Part shown: positions 15,051 to 22,897 of the stretch, one piece after another
How positions within the stretch are numbered: the stretch's first letter is position 1
How the letters are laid out: the number at the start of each line of letters is the position of its first letter
NCBI GenBank assembly: GCA_946183755.1
Contig: CAMHCZ010000006.1
Location: 1-25,898, forward strand
From: an uncultured bacterium
Lineage (GTDB): Bacteria; Bacteroidota; Bacteroidia; Bacteroidales; Paludibacteraceae
DNA: 25,898 nt
Direction: 5' to 3'
Notes under the pieces: model-generated
Seen by the model: only the letters and a program-made list of their open reading frames with translations
Database searches by the model: none
What the model was told of the DNA's origin: nothing
Position numbers and translations under genes: made by a program

Positions 15051-16474
15051 AGCTGACTATAGGCGCAAAACTCTACATCATAGTGCTGACAATGTTCGTT
15101 GCCAACACCGTGGTGTTCTTGCTGTTTCAGCATAACCGCGAGAAGCAGTACAAGATAGAAATGCTCGACAAAAAGCTGGCGCAGATGAACGACGACGTGC
15201 ACAGCAGCATGATGTGGCAGTACGACACAGCAAATGCGGTGAACATCATAAAACAGAACACCGAGAAAATCCGACTGACCATAATAAAAGGCGACGGCAA
15301 AGTGATATACGACAGCGATGTCGACAGATACGACACACTGCCCGACCACAGGCACAGAACCGAAGTGGCGAACGCCTTGAAGAACGGACACGGATACAAC
15401 ATAAACAGACAAAGCCAGACCACAAGGCACGACTACTTCTACTCCGCCACATACTACAAGGACAAGGACATAATCATACGAACCGCCTGCCCTTACGACA
15501 TGGGCTTGATAGAGACGCTCAAAACCGACAGAGACTACATCTGGATAGCCATATCCACATTAGTGCTGCTGACAATGCTGCTGTTGCCGTTCATACATAA
15601 ACTGAGCCGCAACATCAGAAACCTCAAGTCATTCGCCCACAAAGCCGACAACGGAGACACCGTGAAAACCGAGGAAATAGCCCAGTTTGCCGACGACGAG
15701 CTCGGCGAGATAAGCGAGCATATAATAAAGCTCTACATAAAACTGCAGAACACAAGAAAAGAGCAGGAGCACCTGAAAAGAGAACTCACGCAGAACGCCG
15801 CTCACGAACTGAAAACCCCTGTCGCAAGCATCCAAGGTTACCTGGAAACACTGACAAGCCAGTATGACAGAATGGACGAAACGACCCGGAAACGCTTTCT
15901 GGACAAGTGCTACACGCAAAGCGAGAGACTGGGCAACTTGGTGCAGGACATATCGACACTTAACAGGATTGACGACGGCAAAGAGCTGATAACATTCGAG
16001 GATGTGGACATAACACATGTGGTGAAAACAGTGGTGGCGGAGTCCGAAGCGCAGCTGGAGAAACGCGGCATGAAGTGCGAGATTCAGCTGCCCGCCAGCC
16101 TGCACATCGACGGCTCGCCGACAATGATGTACAGCATCTTCCGCAACCTGCTGGACAACGCCATAGCATACGCCGGAGAGAACACGACCGTAAGAATATC
16201 AGCCGCGCCGACAGACTGTCCCGACGACAACGGCGAACAGAAGCAAGAGCTGATATTCGAAGACAACGGCAACGGCGTGGAACAGGAGCACCTGCCACGG
16301 ATTTTCGAACGGTTCTACAGAGTGGACAAAGGCAGAAGCCGCAAGAACGGCGGCACGGGGCTAGGGCTCGCCATCGTCAAGAATGCGGTGATGCTGCACG
16401 GCGGCACAATAACAGCGGAAACAGCCGACGGCGGCGGACTGAGATTCCGCATCACACTCACATGCAAAGGGTGA
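15047..16474 (+). CDS. phoR: Sensor histidine kinase, probable PhoR
   Basis: A 475-residue membrane kinase. TM1 is at about 8-30, a periplasmic sensor at about 31-165, TM2 at about 167-190, then a HAMP-like linker, an H-box (NAAHELKTPVASIQGYLETL, phospho-acceptor His253), and an ATPase domain with RNLLDNAIAY (N box), EDNGNGV (G1), RIFERFYRVDKGRS (F box) and GTGLGLAIVK (G2). The sensor segment with VIYDSDVD, PDHRHRTEVANALKNGHGY and a following YFYSATYY resembles the extracytoplasmic domain of Gram-positive-type PhoR/WalK kinases. The frame is open from 14912, but that part overlaps phoB; ATG 15047 overlaps the phoB stop and precedes TM1, so I use it. The kinase should phosphorylate the adjacent regulator; the signal is inferred to be phosphate limitation. 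Confidence 0.84.
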   Translation: MKLTIGAKLYIIVLTMFVANTVVFLLFQHNREKQYKIEMLDKKLAQMNDDVHSSMMWQYDTANAVNIIKQNTEKIRLTIIKGDGKVIYDSDVDRYDTLPDHRHRTEVANALKNGHGYNINRQSQTTRHDYFYSATYYKDKDIIIRTACPYDMGLIETLKTDRDYIWIAISTLVLLTMLLLPFIHKLSRNIRNLKSFAHKADNGDTVKTEEIAQFADDELGEISEHIIKLYIKLQNTRKEQEHLKRELTQNAAHELKTPVASIQGYLETLTSQYDRMDETTRKRFLDKCYTQSERLGNLVQDISTLNRIDDGKELITFEDVDITHVVKTVVAESEAQLEKRGMKCEIQLPASLHIDGSPTMMYSIFRNLLDNAIAYAGENTTVRISAAPTDCPDDNGEQKQELIFEDNGNGVEQEHLPRIFERFYRVDKGRSRKNGGTGLGLAIVKNAVMLHGGTITAETADGGGLRFRITLTCKG

Positions 16475-16504
16475 GCGAAGTGTGCAACCTCAATGATTTT
16501 TGCC

Positions 16505-16512
16505 TAAATTTG
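16505..16512 (+). promoter_or_regulatory. Candidate -7 box of murI
   Basis: TAAATTTG matches TAnnTTTG exactly, 25 nt before ATG 16537 in the 62-nt gap after phoR; the upstream box is poor (TGTG at the expected distance). Confidence 0.45.
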
Positions 16513-16536
16513 CAGACGAAAAAACGACAAAAGTAG

Positions 16537-17373
16537 ATGACACTGAGCGACAAATCGGCACCAATAGGCATATTCGACTCCGGATACGGCGGACTGACCA
16601 TCCTGCGCGACATACAGCAGAGAATGCCGGACAGAGACTTCATCTACCTCGGCGACAACGCGAGAGCGCCGTACGGCTCAAGGTCGTTCGACGTCGTTTA
16701 CACATTCACACTGCAGTGCGTGCAAAGGCTTTTCGAGATGGGATGCCACCTCGTGATTCTGGCCTGCAACACTGCCTCAGCCAAAGCATTAAGAAACATA
16801 CAGCAAAACGACCTGCCACGCCTCGACCCCGAGCGCCGAGTGCTGGGCATAATCCGTCCGACTGTGGAGCAAGTGGGACTCACGAGCCAGACAAGACACA
16901 TCGGACTTGTGGGCACGACCGGCACTGTGCAGTCGAAGTCGTATCCGCTTGAATTCAAGAAACTGTACCCCGACATAACCGTCACCGACAAGGCATGCCC
17001 GATGTGGGTGCCACTTGTGGAGAACAACGAGCACAACGGAGACGGAGCCGACTTTTTCGTGAAAAAGTATATCGACGAACTCATAAAAAAAGACGAACAG
17101 ATTGACACACTGATACTTGGATGCACACACTACCCTCTTCTGATAGAGAAGATAAAGAAATATCTGCCCGAAAGAGTCAGAATCGTGTCGCAAGGCGAAC
17201 TGATAGCAGAATCGCTCGAGAACTATCTGTCGAGACATGAGAACATAAACGCCAAATGCACAAGAAACGGTGTGACAAAATACTACACCACGGAGTCGGT
17301 CGAGAAATTCAACGAGGCGGCATCCATATTCCTGAACAAGAAAGTGGAAGCGCAGCACCTTGAAGTCATTTAG
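16537..17373 (+). CDS. murI: Glutamate racemase
   Basis: The 278-residue cytosolic enzyme interconverts L- and D-glutamate for peptidoglycan, using two catalytic cysteines. Both are present: Cys77 in LACNTASA and Cys196 in LGCTHYPLL. The N-terminal IGIFDSGYGGLTIL carries the catalytic Asp14 and Ser15, and YLGDNARAPYG is the next conserved motif. Length and motif order are typical. In other Bacteroidales I recall murI directly after the ompH genes of the uppS-bamA cluster; here pit-phoB-phoR lies between them. A hairpin terminator follows. Confidence 0.96.
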   Translation: MTLSDKSAPIGIFDSGYGGLTILRDIQQRMPDRDFIYLGDNARAPYGSRSFDVVYTFTLQCVQRLFEMGCHLVILACNTASAKALRNIQQNDLPRLDPERRVLGIIRPTVEQVGLTSQTRHIGLVGTTGTVQSKSYPLEFKKLYPDITVTDKACPMWVPLVENNEHNGDGADFFVKKYIDELIKKDEQIDTLILGCTHYPLLIEKIKKYLPERVRIVSQGELIAESLENYLSRHENINAKCTRNGVTKYYTTESVEKFNEAASIFLNKKVEAQHLEVI

Positions 17374-17390
17374 CAAAAACAGAAAAACTC

Positions 17391-17426
17391 AGCCCTTGGA
17401 TATAAAGTCCAGGGGCTTTTCTTTTT
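17391..17426 (+). terminator. Rho-independent terminator after murI
   Basis: AGCCCTTGGA pairs with TCCAGGGGCT (one G-T pair) around a 7-nt loop, followed by TTTCTTTTT. Confidence 0.88.
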
Positions 17427-17492
17427 GATAAAGAACCGAACCGCAATATTATAAAAAAGACAAAGCGAATAAACAAAAACGAACATTTTGCG

Positions 17493-17500
17493 TATCTTTG
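17493..17500 (+). promoter_or_regulatory. Candidate -7 box of typA
   Basis: TATCTTTG matches TAnnTTTG exactly and is followed by C as is common. It lies 47 nt before the ATG and just after the murI terminator. No convincing TTTG is present at 19-21 bp upstream. Confidence 0.55.
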
Positions 17501-17547
17501 CACGCTCTTAATGAGAAAGATAACATTTTTAACAATATAAACACAAA

Positions 17548-19353
17548 ATGAGCGAAATTCGTAACATTGCAATCATTGCTCACGTTGACCACGGAAAGAC
17601 AACACTCGTGGATAAGATGCTGCTCGCAGGAAAGCTGTTCCGCGAGAACGAGGCACACGAGGATCTCTATATGGACAACAATGACCTTGAGCGCGAAAGA
17701 GGTATAACCATTCTATCTAAAAACGTTTCCATAAACTACAAGGACACAAAGATAAACATCATCGACACTCCGGGCCACTCCGACTTCGGAGGCGAGGTGG
17801 AGCGCGTGCTCAACATGGCTGACGGCGTTCTGCTGCTCGTCGATGCGTTCGAGGGACCAATGCCACAGACACGTTTCGTGCTGCAGAAGGCACTTGAACT
17901 CGGACTGAAGCCTATCGTCGTAGTGAACAAAGTGGACAAGCCAAACTGCAACCCTGAGGCTGCACAGGAAGCTGTGTTCGACCTGATGTTCAACCTCGAG
18001 GCTACAGAAGAGCAGCTCGACTTCCACACTGTTTACGGCTCAGCCAAGAACAACTGGATGGGTCCGGACTGGAAGACTCCAACCAGCGACATCAACTATC
18101 TGCTCGACTCTATCATAAAGTACATTCCTGCGCCTAAGGTGCTCGAGGGCACTCCTCAAATGCTCATCACTACGCTTGACTACTCGTCATACGTAGGACG
18201 TATCGCCGTAGGACGCGTGCACAGAGGCACACTGAAGTCTGGACAGAGAATATCGCTCGTTAAGCGCGACGGCACTATCGAGAAGCAGACCATCAAGGAG
18301 CTGCACGTATTCGAGGGACTCGGCAGAAAGAAGGTGGACAGCGTGACTTCGGGAGACATCTGCGCTATCATCGGTCTGGAGGACTTCGAAATCGGCGACA
18401 CCGTAGCCGACATCGAGAACCCAGAGGCGCTGAAGCCAATCAAGGTGGACGAGCCAACAATGAGCATGGTGTTCGCAATCAACGACTCGCCATTCTTCGG
18501 CAAGGAAGGTAAATTCGTGACATCACGCCACATACATGAGCGTCTGACCAAGGAGCTCGACAAGAACCTCGCTCTGAGAGTGCAGAAGAGCCCAACCGAC
18601 GACAAATGGAACGTCTTCGGACGTGGTGTGCTCCACTTGTCTGTGCTCATCGAGACTATGCGCCGCGAGGGATACGAGCTGCAGGTAGGACAGCCGCAGG
18701 TTGTGATGAAGGAAATCGACGGCGTAAAGTGCGAGCCTATCGAGCAGCTTTCTGTCAGCGTGCCTGACGACTCTGCAGGAAAGGTCATCGAGTTGGTTTC
18801 TACAAGAAAGGGCGAACTCATTTCAATGCAGTCTAAGAACGAGCGCACATACCTCGAGTTCACAATCCCGTCAAGAGGAATCATCGGACTGCGTACCAAC
18901 CTGCTGACAGCAACAGCCGGCGAGGCAGTCATCTCATACCGCTTCATCGACTTCGAGCCTTACAAGGGCGAGATCGTCAGAAGAAACAACGGCTCTATCA
19001 TCGCTATGGAGACAGGAACAGCATACGCATACGCGCTGAACAAGCTGCAGGACCGCGGACGCTTCTTCATCTCTCCACAGGACGAGGTTTACGCCGGACA
19101 GGTTGTGGGCGAGCACTGCAAGGAAGGCGACTTGGTGGTTAACGTAACTAAGTCTAAGAAGCTGACCAACATGCGTGCTTCCGGCTCAGACGAGAAGGTA
19201 GCTCTTGCTCCTCCAGTTGTATTCTCGCTTGAGGAGGCTCTGGAATACATCAAGGCCGACGAGTATGTCGAGGTTACACCTCAGTCTATCCGTCTGCGCA
19301 AGATAATCCTCGACGAGAACGAGCGCAAGAAGCTGCGCAACGCTAAGGACTAA
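17548..19353 (+). CDS. typA: Ribosome-associated GTPase TypA/BipA
   Basis: The 601-residue translational GTPase of the EF-G-like family assists ribosome assembly and stress or cold adaptation. The G domain shows IAHVDHGKTTLVDKML (G1), ERGITI (G2), IDTPGHSDFGGE (G3), VVNKVDKPN (G4) and GSAKNNWMG (G5). Domains II, III and V follow, and the C-terminal TypA-specific part begins near RGIIGLRTNLLTATAGEA. Length is typical. Codon choice differs from the upstream genes, with ATC, CGC and CGT frequent, consistent with high expression. It is a single-gene unit with its own -7 box and a terminator. Confidence 0.97.
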   Translation: MSEIRNIAIIAHVDHGKTTLVDKMLLAGKLFRENEAHEDLYMDNNDLERERGITILSKNVSINYKDTKINIIDTPGHSDFGGEVERVLNMADGVLLLVDAFEGPMPQTRFVLQKALELGLKPIVVVNKVDKPNCNPEAAQEAVFDLMFNLEATEEQLDFHTVYGSAKNNWMGPDWKTPTSDINYLLDSIIKYIPAPKVLEGTPQMLITTLDYSSYVGRIAVGRVHRGTLKSGQRISLVKRDGTIEKQTIKELHVFEGLGRKKVDSVTSGDICAIIGLEDFEIGDTVADIENPEALKPIKVDEPTMSMVFAINDSPFFGKEGKFVTSRHIHERLTKELDKNLALRVQKSPTDDKWNVFGRGVLHLSVLIETMRREGYELQVGQPQVVMKEIDGVKCEPIEQLSVSVPDDSAGKVIELVSTRKGELISMQSKNERTYLEFTIPSRGIIGLRTNLLTATAGEAVISYRFIDFEPYKGEIVRRNNGSIIAMETGTAYAYALNKLQDRGRFFISPQDEVYAGQVVGEHCKEGDLVVNVTKSKKLTNMRASGSDEKVALAPPVVFSLEEALEYIKADEYVEVTPQSIRLRKIILDENERKKLRNAKD

Positions 19354-19372
19354 TAATTTAGCAACACACAAT

Positions 19373-19407
19373 AAAAAGCTGAACCCGAAAGGATTCAGCT
19401 TTTTTTG
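19373..19407 (+). terminator. Terminator between convergent typA and the WG-repeat gene (bidirectional)
   Basis: AAAAAGCTGAA pairs with TTCAGCTTTTT around a short inner CC-GAAA-GG turn, with T runs on the plus strand and also a T run when read on the minus strand. It can therefore serve both typA and the minus-strand gene ending at 19430. Confidence 0.9.
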
Positions 19408-19429
19408 TTTGTCTTTTTTTACGCAACCG

Positions 19430-20494
19430 TTAATCGCGAGGCGACACTACAATCCACTCGCCATTCTTCTTTACAACCACGCCTTCCTCCGTGTACTTTA
19501 TGTCCTCGTTCTCACACGGAATAAGCAGTTCGCCGAGCTCGTTCATCAGCCCCCATAAAGCATTCATACTGACGAAGAAATACGTATGAGTACCATCAGC
19601 GAATACCGGAGTAATGGCATCGTAAAGTGGCTGGGTGACCATGTTTCCGTTCTGTGCAAAGAGTGCGCGCTTGCCGTCCTTGTGTCCTATGGCAAAATTT
19701 GTCAATATCGTAGGAAGAATGTCGAAGTTGTCCCAATCGTTTTTCACAGTGAGCGACCATGTGCCGACATTGTCACCTTTAGTAATAAGTCCCCAGCGCC
19801 ATGTTTTACCTTTCTTCTGACCAACGGCTATCGGAGCATCCTTGGCAACACACTTCACCGAGTCGTATTTAAAAAACTCAACTCTCTTTTTCGCAAGATT
19901 GACACTGCCAACCTTGCCTTTTTCCATGTCAAACACACCCCACTTGTGCCCAAGCCACCTTTGTACGCATACAGCTCGATGATTATACATAATCATGCCT
20001 GTGAAAGTTGAAGATGCAGGCTCGTCAAAAGCCCATTTCCTTGAATTATCGTCCCAAATAGAGTAATAACCGTCTGTGCCTATCGCTATGACAAATCCAC
20101 CTTCCCCACCGCCTGGCACATCATACAATTTCTGCGCCGCCGCATTCATCTGCGCATTTCTCGCGAACCTGTCTGGCAGACTGGTCAGATATGACGAAAG
20201 CATCGTTGTCGCCAACGAACTGGTCAAAGAGGAAACGACCGCAGCTGTGGAAGTGGATGTCGAAGAAGATGATGATGGTGTCGTAATTCCTGGTGCAGAA
20301 GATTTACTGCCGTAAGGACAACCTGGATTATGTGAATAAGGATTTGATGTTCCGCATGCAGCGCACACGCCTTTGCTGGCAGGAGGCACACTCGCCGAGC
20401 CAGCCATGTTTTTCAATTGACCATAAGCACTCTGTGCGTAAGAGCCGCTTAAAACGACAAAAGACAAAACGAAGAAAAATATTAGCCTTTTCAT
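19430..20494 (-). CDS. Exported WG-repeat protein with a short Cys/His motif
   Basis: A 354-residue protein with signal peptide MKRLIFFFVLSFVVLSGSYAQ. Residues 44-59 hold CAACGTSNPYSHNPGC, a CxxC-x7-H-x3-C pattern, followed by a Ser/Thr/Pro-rich linker (about 63-95). The rest contains WG-type beta repeats: HKWGVFDMEKGKV, KTWRWGLITKGDNVG, KRALFAQNGNMVTQPLYDAITPVF, and ALWGLMNELGELLIPCENEDI. WG repeats are surface or periplasmic scaffolds with no fixed activity. The Cys/His cluster might bind metal or form disulfides, which is only an inference. It is convergent with typA and precedes no obvious partner; the minus-strand gap after rubrerythrin contains a terminator, so it is probably a separate unit. 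Confidence 0.8.
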   Translation of the reverse strand: MKRLIFFFVLSFVVLSGSYAQSAYGQLKNMAGSASVPPASKGVCAACGTSNPYSHNPGCPYGSKSSAPGITTPSSSSSTSTSTAAVVSSLTSSLATTMLSSYLTSLPDRFARNAQMNAAAQKLYDVPGGGEGGFVIAIGTDGYYSIWDDNSRKWAFDEPASSTFTGMIMYNHRAVCVQRWLGHKWGVFDMEKGKVGSVNLAKKRVEFFKYDSVKCVAKDAPIAVGQKKGKTWRWGLITKGDNVGTWSLTVKNDWDNFDILPTILTNFAIGHKDGKRALFAQNGNMVTQPLYDAITPVFADGTHTYFFVSMNALWGLMNELGELLIPCENEDIKYTEEGVVVKKNGEWIVVSPRD

Positions 20495-20561
20495 AGTCGT
20501 AATTTTTAGAAACGTAACATCGTAAAGATGTGAATTTGTAATGTTAAAATCAATAGTTCAA

Positions 20562-20597
20562 ACAAAAAAGGCCCGAATGTCAAAACATCCGAGCCTT
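20562..20597 (-). terminator. Rho-independent terminator after rubrerythrin
   Basis: On the minus strand AAGGCTCGGATG pairs with CATTCGGGCCTT over 12 bp (two G-T pairs) around TTTTGA, followed by TTTTTTG. Confidence 0.9.
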
Positions 20598-20617
20598 GAA
20601 TTGATAATGTTTCCGTC

Positions 20618-21196
20618 TTACATGTTTTCCTTCTTAACCTCAAAGTACGCTTGCGGATGGCGGCATGCTGGACATTCCTCCGGAGCCTTCTTGCCCTTGT
20701 AGAGGAATCCGCAGTTGCGGCACTGCCAAACCACATCCTCGTCCTTCTCGAACACCTTGCCTTCCTGCAAATTCTTCAGGAATGCGAGGTAACGCTGCTC
20801 GTGTCCGAGCTCAGCCTTGGCTATGTTGCGATACATCTCGGCTATCTCAGGAAAACCTTCCTCGTCAGCCACATCGGCGAAATGAGGATAGTCCTTCTCC
20901 CACTCCTCGCGCTCGCCGTCGGCTGCGGCAGAGAGGTTCTCCATCGTGTTGCCTATCTTTCCTGCAGGATAAATAGCTGTTATCTCCACCATTCCGCCCT
21001 CGAGATATTTGAACATTCTCTTGGCATGCTCTTTCTCCTGATTCGCAGTCTCCTCGAATATGGCGGCTATCTGCTCATATCCCTCCTTCTTTGCCACCGA
21101 TGCGAAGAATGTGTATCGGTTTCTCGCTTGCGACTCGCCCGCGAACGTTGTCAGCAAGTTTTTCTCGGTCTGCGTTCCTTTGATTGATTTTCCCAT
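20618..21196 (-). CDS. Rubrerythrin
   Basis: The 192-residue non-heme iron protein reduces hydrogen peroxide in anaerobes. The ferritin-like four-helix part (residues 1-145) carries the diiron ligands in FAGESQARNRY (Glu21), NQEKEHAKRM (Glu54, His57), a Glu-rich helix near 95-98, and AKAELGHEQRY (Glu129, His132). The C-terminal rubredoxin domain has Cys159-x2-Cys162 (CRNCGFLY) and Cys175-x2-Cys178 (CPACRHPQ), binding one iron. All ligands are intact and length is standard. It is a single-gene unit with its own terminator; peroxide control is likely from the family but no operator was recognised. Confidence 0.97.
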   Translation of the reverse strand: MGKSIKGTQTEKNLLTTFAGESQARNRYTFFASVAKKEGYEQIAAIFEETANQEKEHAKRMFKYLEGGMVEITAIYPAGKIGNTMENLSAAADGEREEWEKDYPHFADVADEEGFPEIAEMYRNIAKAELGHEQRYLAFLKNLQEGKVFEKDEDVVWQCRNCGFLYKGKKAPEECPACRHPQAYFEVKKENM

Positions 21197-21222
21197 AGTG
21201 TTTTGATTTATTGGTTAGCGTG

Positions 21223-21253
21223 TAAATATATGAAAAAGGCTCGAATGAACAAC
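21223..21253 (-). promoter_or_regulatory. Candidate promoter of rubrerythrin
   Basis: On the minus strand GTTG (21253-21250), a 19-bp spacer and TATATTTA (21230-21223) fit TTTG-N19-21-TAnnTTTG with one mismatch in each box. It overlaps the terminator hairpin of the preceding minus-strand gene. Confidence 0.4.
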
Positions 21254-21266
21254 ATTCGAGCCTTTT
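21232..21266 (-). terminator. Terminator after the TonB-domain protein gene
   Basis: A perfect 10-bp stem GGCTCGAATG/CATTCGAGCC with a 5-nt loop, followed by TTTTT on the minus strand (and TTTT on the plus strand). Confidence 0.88.
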
Positions 21267-21286
21267 ATATTCTGTTTCTTTATTAT

Positions 21287-21952
21287 TTAATAATAATCGT
21301 AGTTGCGGCGGTTGTTGTTGCGAATGTCCTTCGCCTCCATAAATTGCGCCTTGGTCTCATCAGAGAAGTGGAAATTCTCCTTTTCCTCCAACTCGCGTAT
21401 TTTCTCTTCCTCCTCTTCCTGCTTAGCGCGTTCCATAGCCCGGAGTATCTCCTCTGGTATTTCCTCCTCCTGCACTGCGTTTGCGTCAGGGTACCCGAAG
21501 TGCAGTCTCATCAGGTTCCATGAGCGGATGTACTTGTTCTTGTATTTAGCAGGCTCCCATCGTGGCATTGTCGCCATGAATCGCTCAGCCTCGCGCTCAA
21601 ACACCTGGTCGGTGTGTGTCAGGAATCTCACATTTGTGATTTTTCCGTTTCTCTCCACATAGAAAAGTGTGAGCACAGAGTATTTAACGCTGTCCTGAAG
21701 GTTTTTCGCAGGGTTTATTATTCTGCTCTGCATATAAACGTGGAGCAGCGAGTCGCCGCCTCTGAATCGTGCTGCTGTGTCAGGCTTCAGATTCAGCTCG
21801 TCGTCATCCTGTATTTCCTTCATTATCATTGCGAATTCCTTTGCCTTCTTCTGGTCTGGGCAATTGCAATCATCATCTTCCTTGCTCTGTGCGAATGCCG
21901 AAACGCAAGCCGCTACGACTGCGAGCAAGAGAAATAAGCTTTTAGATTTCAT
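21287..21952 (-). CDS. Exported protein with a TonB C-terminal-like domain
   Basis: A 221-residue protein beginning MKSKSLFLLLAVVAACVSAFAQ, a signal peptide. Residues about 58-150 resemble the TonB C-terminal fold: ARFRGGDSLLHVYMQSRI, LFYVERNGKITNVRFL, EAERFMATMPRWEPAKYKNK and ending LMRLHFG. The family links to energised outer membrane transport, but this protein has a cleavable signal instead of a membrane anchor and a Glu/Lys-rich charged tail (EEEEEKIRELEEKE), so it is probably not a full energy transducer. The frame runs upstream to 21985, but Met at 21952 begins the signal peptide and a -7 box lies between, so I use that start. Function is unknown. Confidence 0.8.
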   Translation of the reverse strand: MKSKSLFLLLAVVAACVSAFAQSKEDDDCNCPDQKKAKEFAMIMKEIQDDDELNLKPDTAARFRGGDSLLHVYMQSRIINPAKNLQDSVKYSVLTLFYVERNGKITNVRFLTHTDQVFEREAERFMATMPRWEPAKYKNKYIRSWNLMRLHFGYPDANAVQEEEIPEEILRAMERAKQEEEEEKIRELEEKENFHFSDETKAQFMEAKDIRNNNRRNYDYY

Positions 21953-21982
21953 ACGATTTAAGCAATTCATTGAATTATATGG

Positions 21983-21990
21983 CAAATATA
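21983..21990 (-). promoter_or_regulatory. Candidate -7 box of the TonB-domain protein gene
   Basis: TATATTTG on the minus strand matches TAnnTTTG exactly, 30 nt before ATG 21952. The upstream box is weak. It supports the shorter start of the gene. Confidence 0.5.
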
Positions 21991-22072
21991 CAAGAACTAT
22001 GGGAATAAAAAAGCAGAAGAAGCCAAATGTTTTGCGTTTGTGTATTTTAATACGGAAATTTTTCCTTAATTC

Positions 22073-22104
22073 TTTGCTATGAAACGTCCGAGTGATTAAC
22101 TTTG
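22073..22104 (+). promoter_or_regulatory. Bacteroidota-type promoter of sdhCAB
   Basis: TTTG (22073-22076), a 20-bp spacer and TAACTTTG (22097-22104) match the consensus with no mismatch. Start near 22111, about 54 nt before sdhC. Confidence 0.78.
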
Positions 22105-22164
22105 TATTTCTTTATCATCATAACGAATATATAAAACCAACATCAAACTCAAATTCAAGATTTT

Positions 22165-22854
22165 ATGAATTTATTCATTCTGAATTCGTCTATCGGACGT
22201 AAGCTGGTGATGAGCATCACCGGTCTATTTCTTATTTTGTTCCTGACATTCCACATGTGCATGAACTTGGTTGCGTTATTCTCAGCCGAGGCATACAACA
22301 TGATTTGCGAGTTTCTCGGAGCAAACTGGTATGCACTTGTCGGCACCGCTATCCTTGCCGCAGGATTCATCATCCACATCATCTACGCTTTGATTCTGAC
22401 AATTCAGAATCGCAAGGCGAGAGGCAATGACCGCTACGATGTGACAAGCAGACCTAAGTCTGTGGAGTGGGCATCGCAGAACATGCTTGCCTTGGGTATC
22501 GTTGTCCTGGCGTTCCTCGCACTGCACCTCTACCACTTCTGGGCTAAGATGCAGCTTGTGGAGTTGCAGCACATGGCTGGCGCAAACGTTGACACAAGCA
22601 TGGTGACTAACGGCGCGTACCACATACAGCAGACATTCTCAAATCCTGTGAATGTAGTTCTGTATCTGATAGCATTCTGCGCTTTGTGGTTCCACCTCAC
22701 TCACGGATTCTGGAGCGCACTTCAGTCTATGGGACTTGACAACAAGACTTGGTTCAACAGAGTGAAAAACATCGGAATCGCTTACGCTACTGTATTGATA
22801 GGCGGTTTCTCTCTTGTAGTAATCGTGTTCTTCATAAAGAGCCTTTGCGCATAA
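22165..22854 (+). CDS. sdhC: Succinate dehydrogenase/fumarate reductase cytochrome b subunit
   Basis: The 229-residue membrane subunit has five hydrophobic segments and anchors the flavoprotein and iron-sulfur subunits, passing electrons to or from menaquinone. Histidines suited as axial ligands of two b hemes are His30 (LTFHMCMN), His71 (FIIHIIY), His121 or 124 (LHLYHFW) and His177 or 180 (WFHLTHGFW), the pattern of the diheme type-B enzymes. It heads the sdhC-sdhA-sdhB operon with 43 nt to sdhA. In anaerobic Bacteroidota the complex mainly works as fumarate reductase, so the frd name would also be justified. Confidence 0.94.
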   Translation: MNLFILNSSIGRKLVMSITGLFLILFLTFHMCMNLVALFSAEAYNMICEFLGANWYALVGTAILAAGFIIHIIYALILTIQNRKARGNDRYDVTSRPKSVEWASQNMLALGIVVLAFLALHLYHFWAKMQLVELQHMAGANVDTSMVTNGAYHIQQTFSNPVNVVLYLIAFCALWFHLTHGFWSALQSMGLDNKTWFNRVKNIGIAYATVLIGGFSLVVIVFFIKSLCA

Positions 22855-22897
22855 TACAGAAAACCATTATTAATCAACCGACTAACGTATTAAAATC

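Noticed and set aside
18180..18947. 255-codon minus-strand open frame opposite typA
   Set aside because: Ser/Thr-rich antisense shadow of a conserved GTPase.
20293..20496. Short plus-strand frames opposite the start of the WG-repeat gene
   Set aside because: Basic shadow sequences with no domain; the minus-strand frame has a proper signal peptide.
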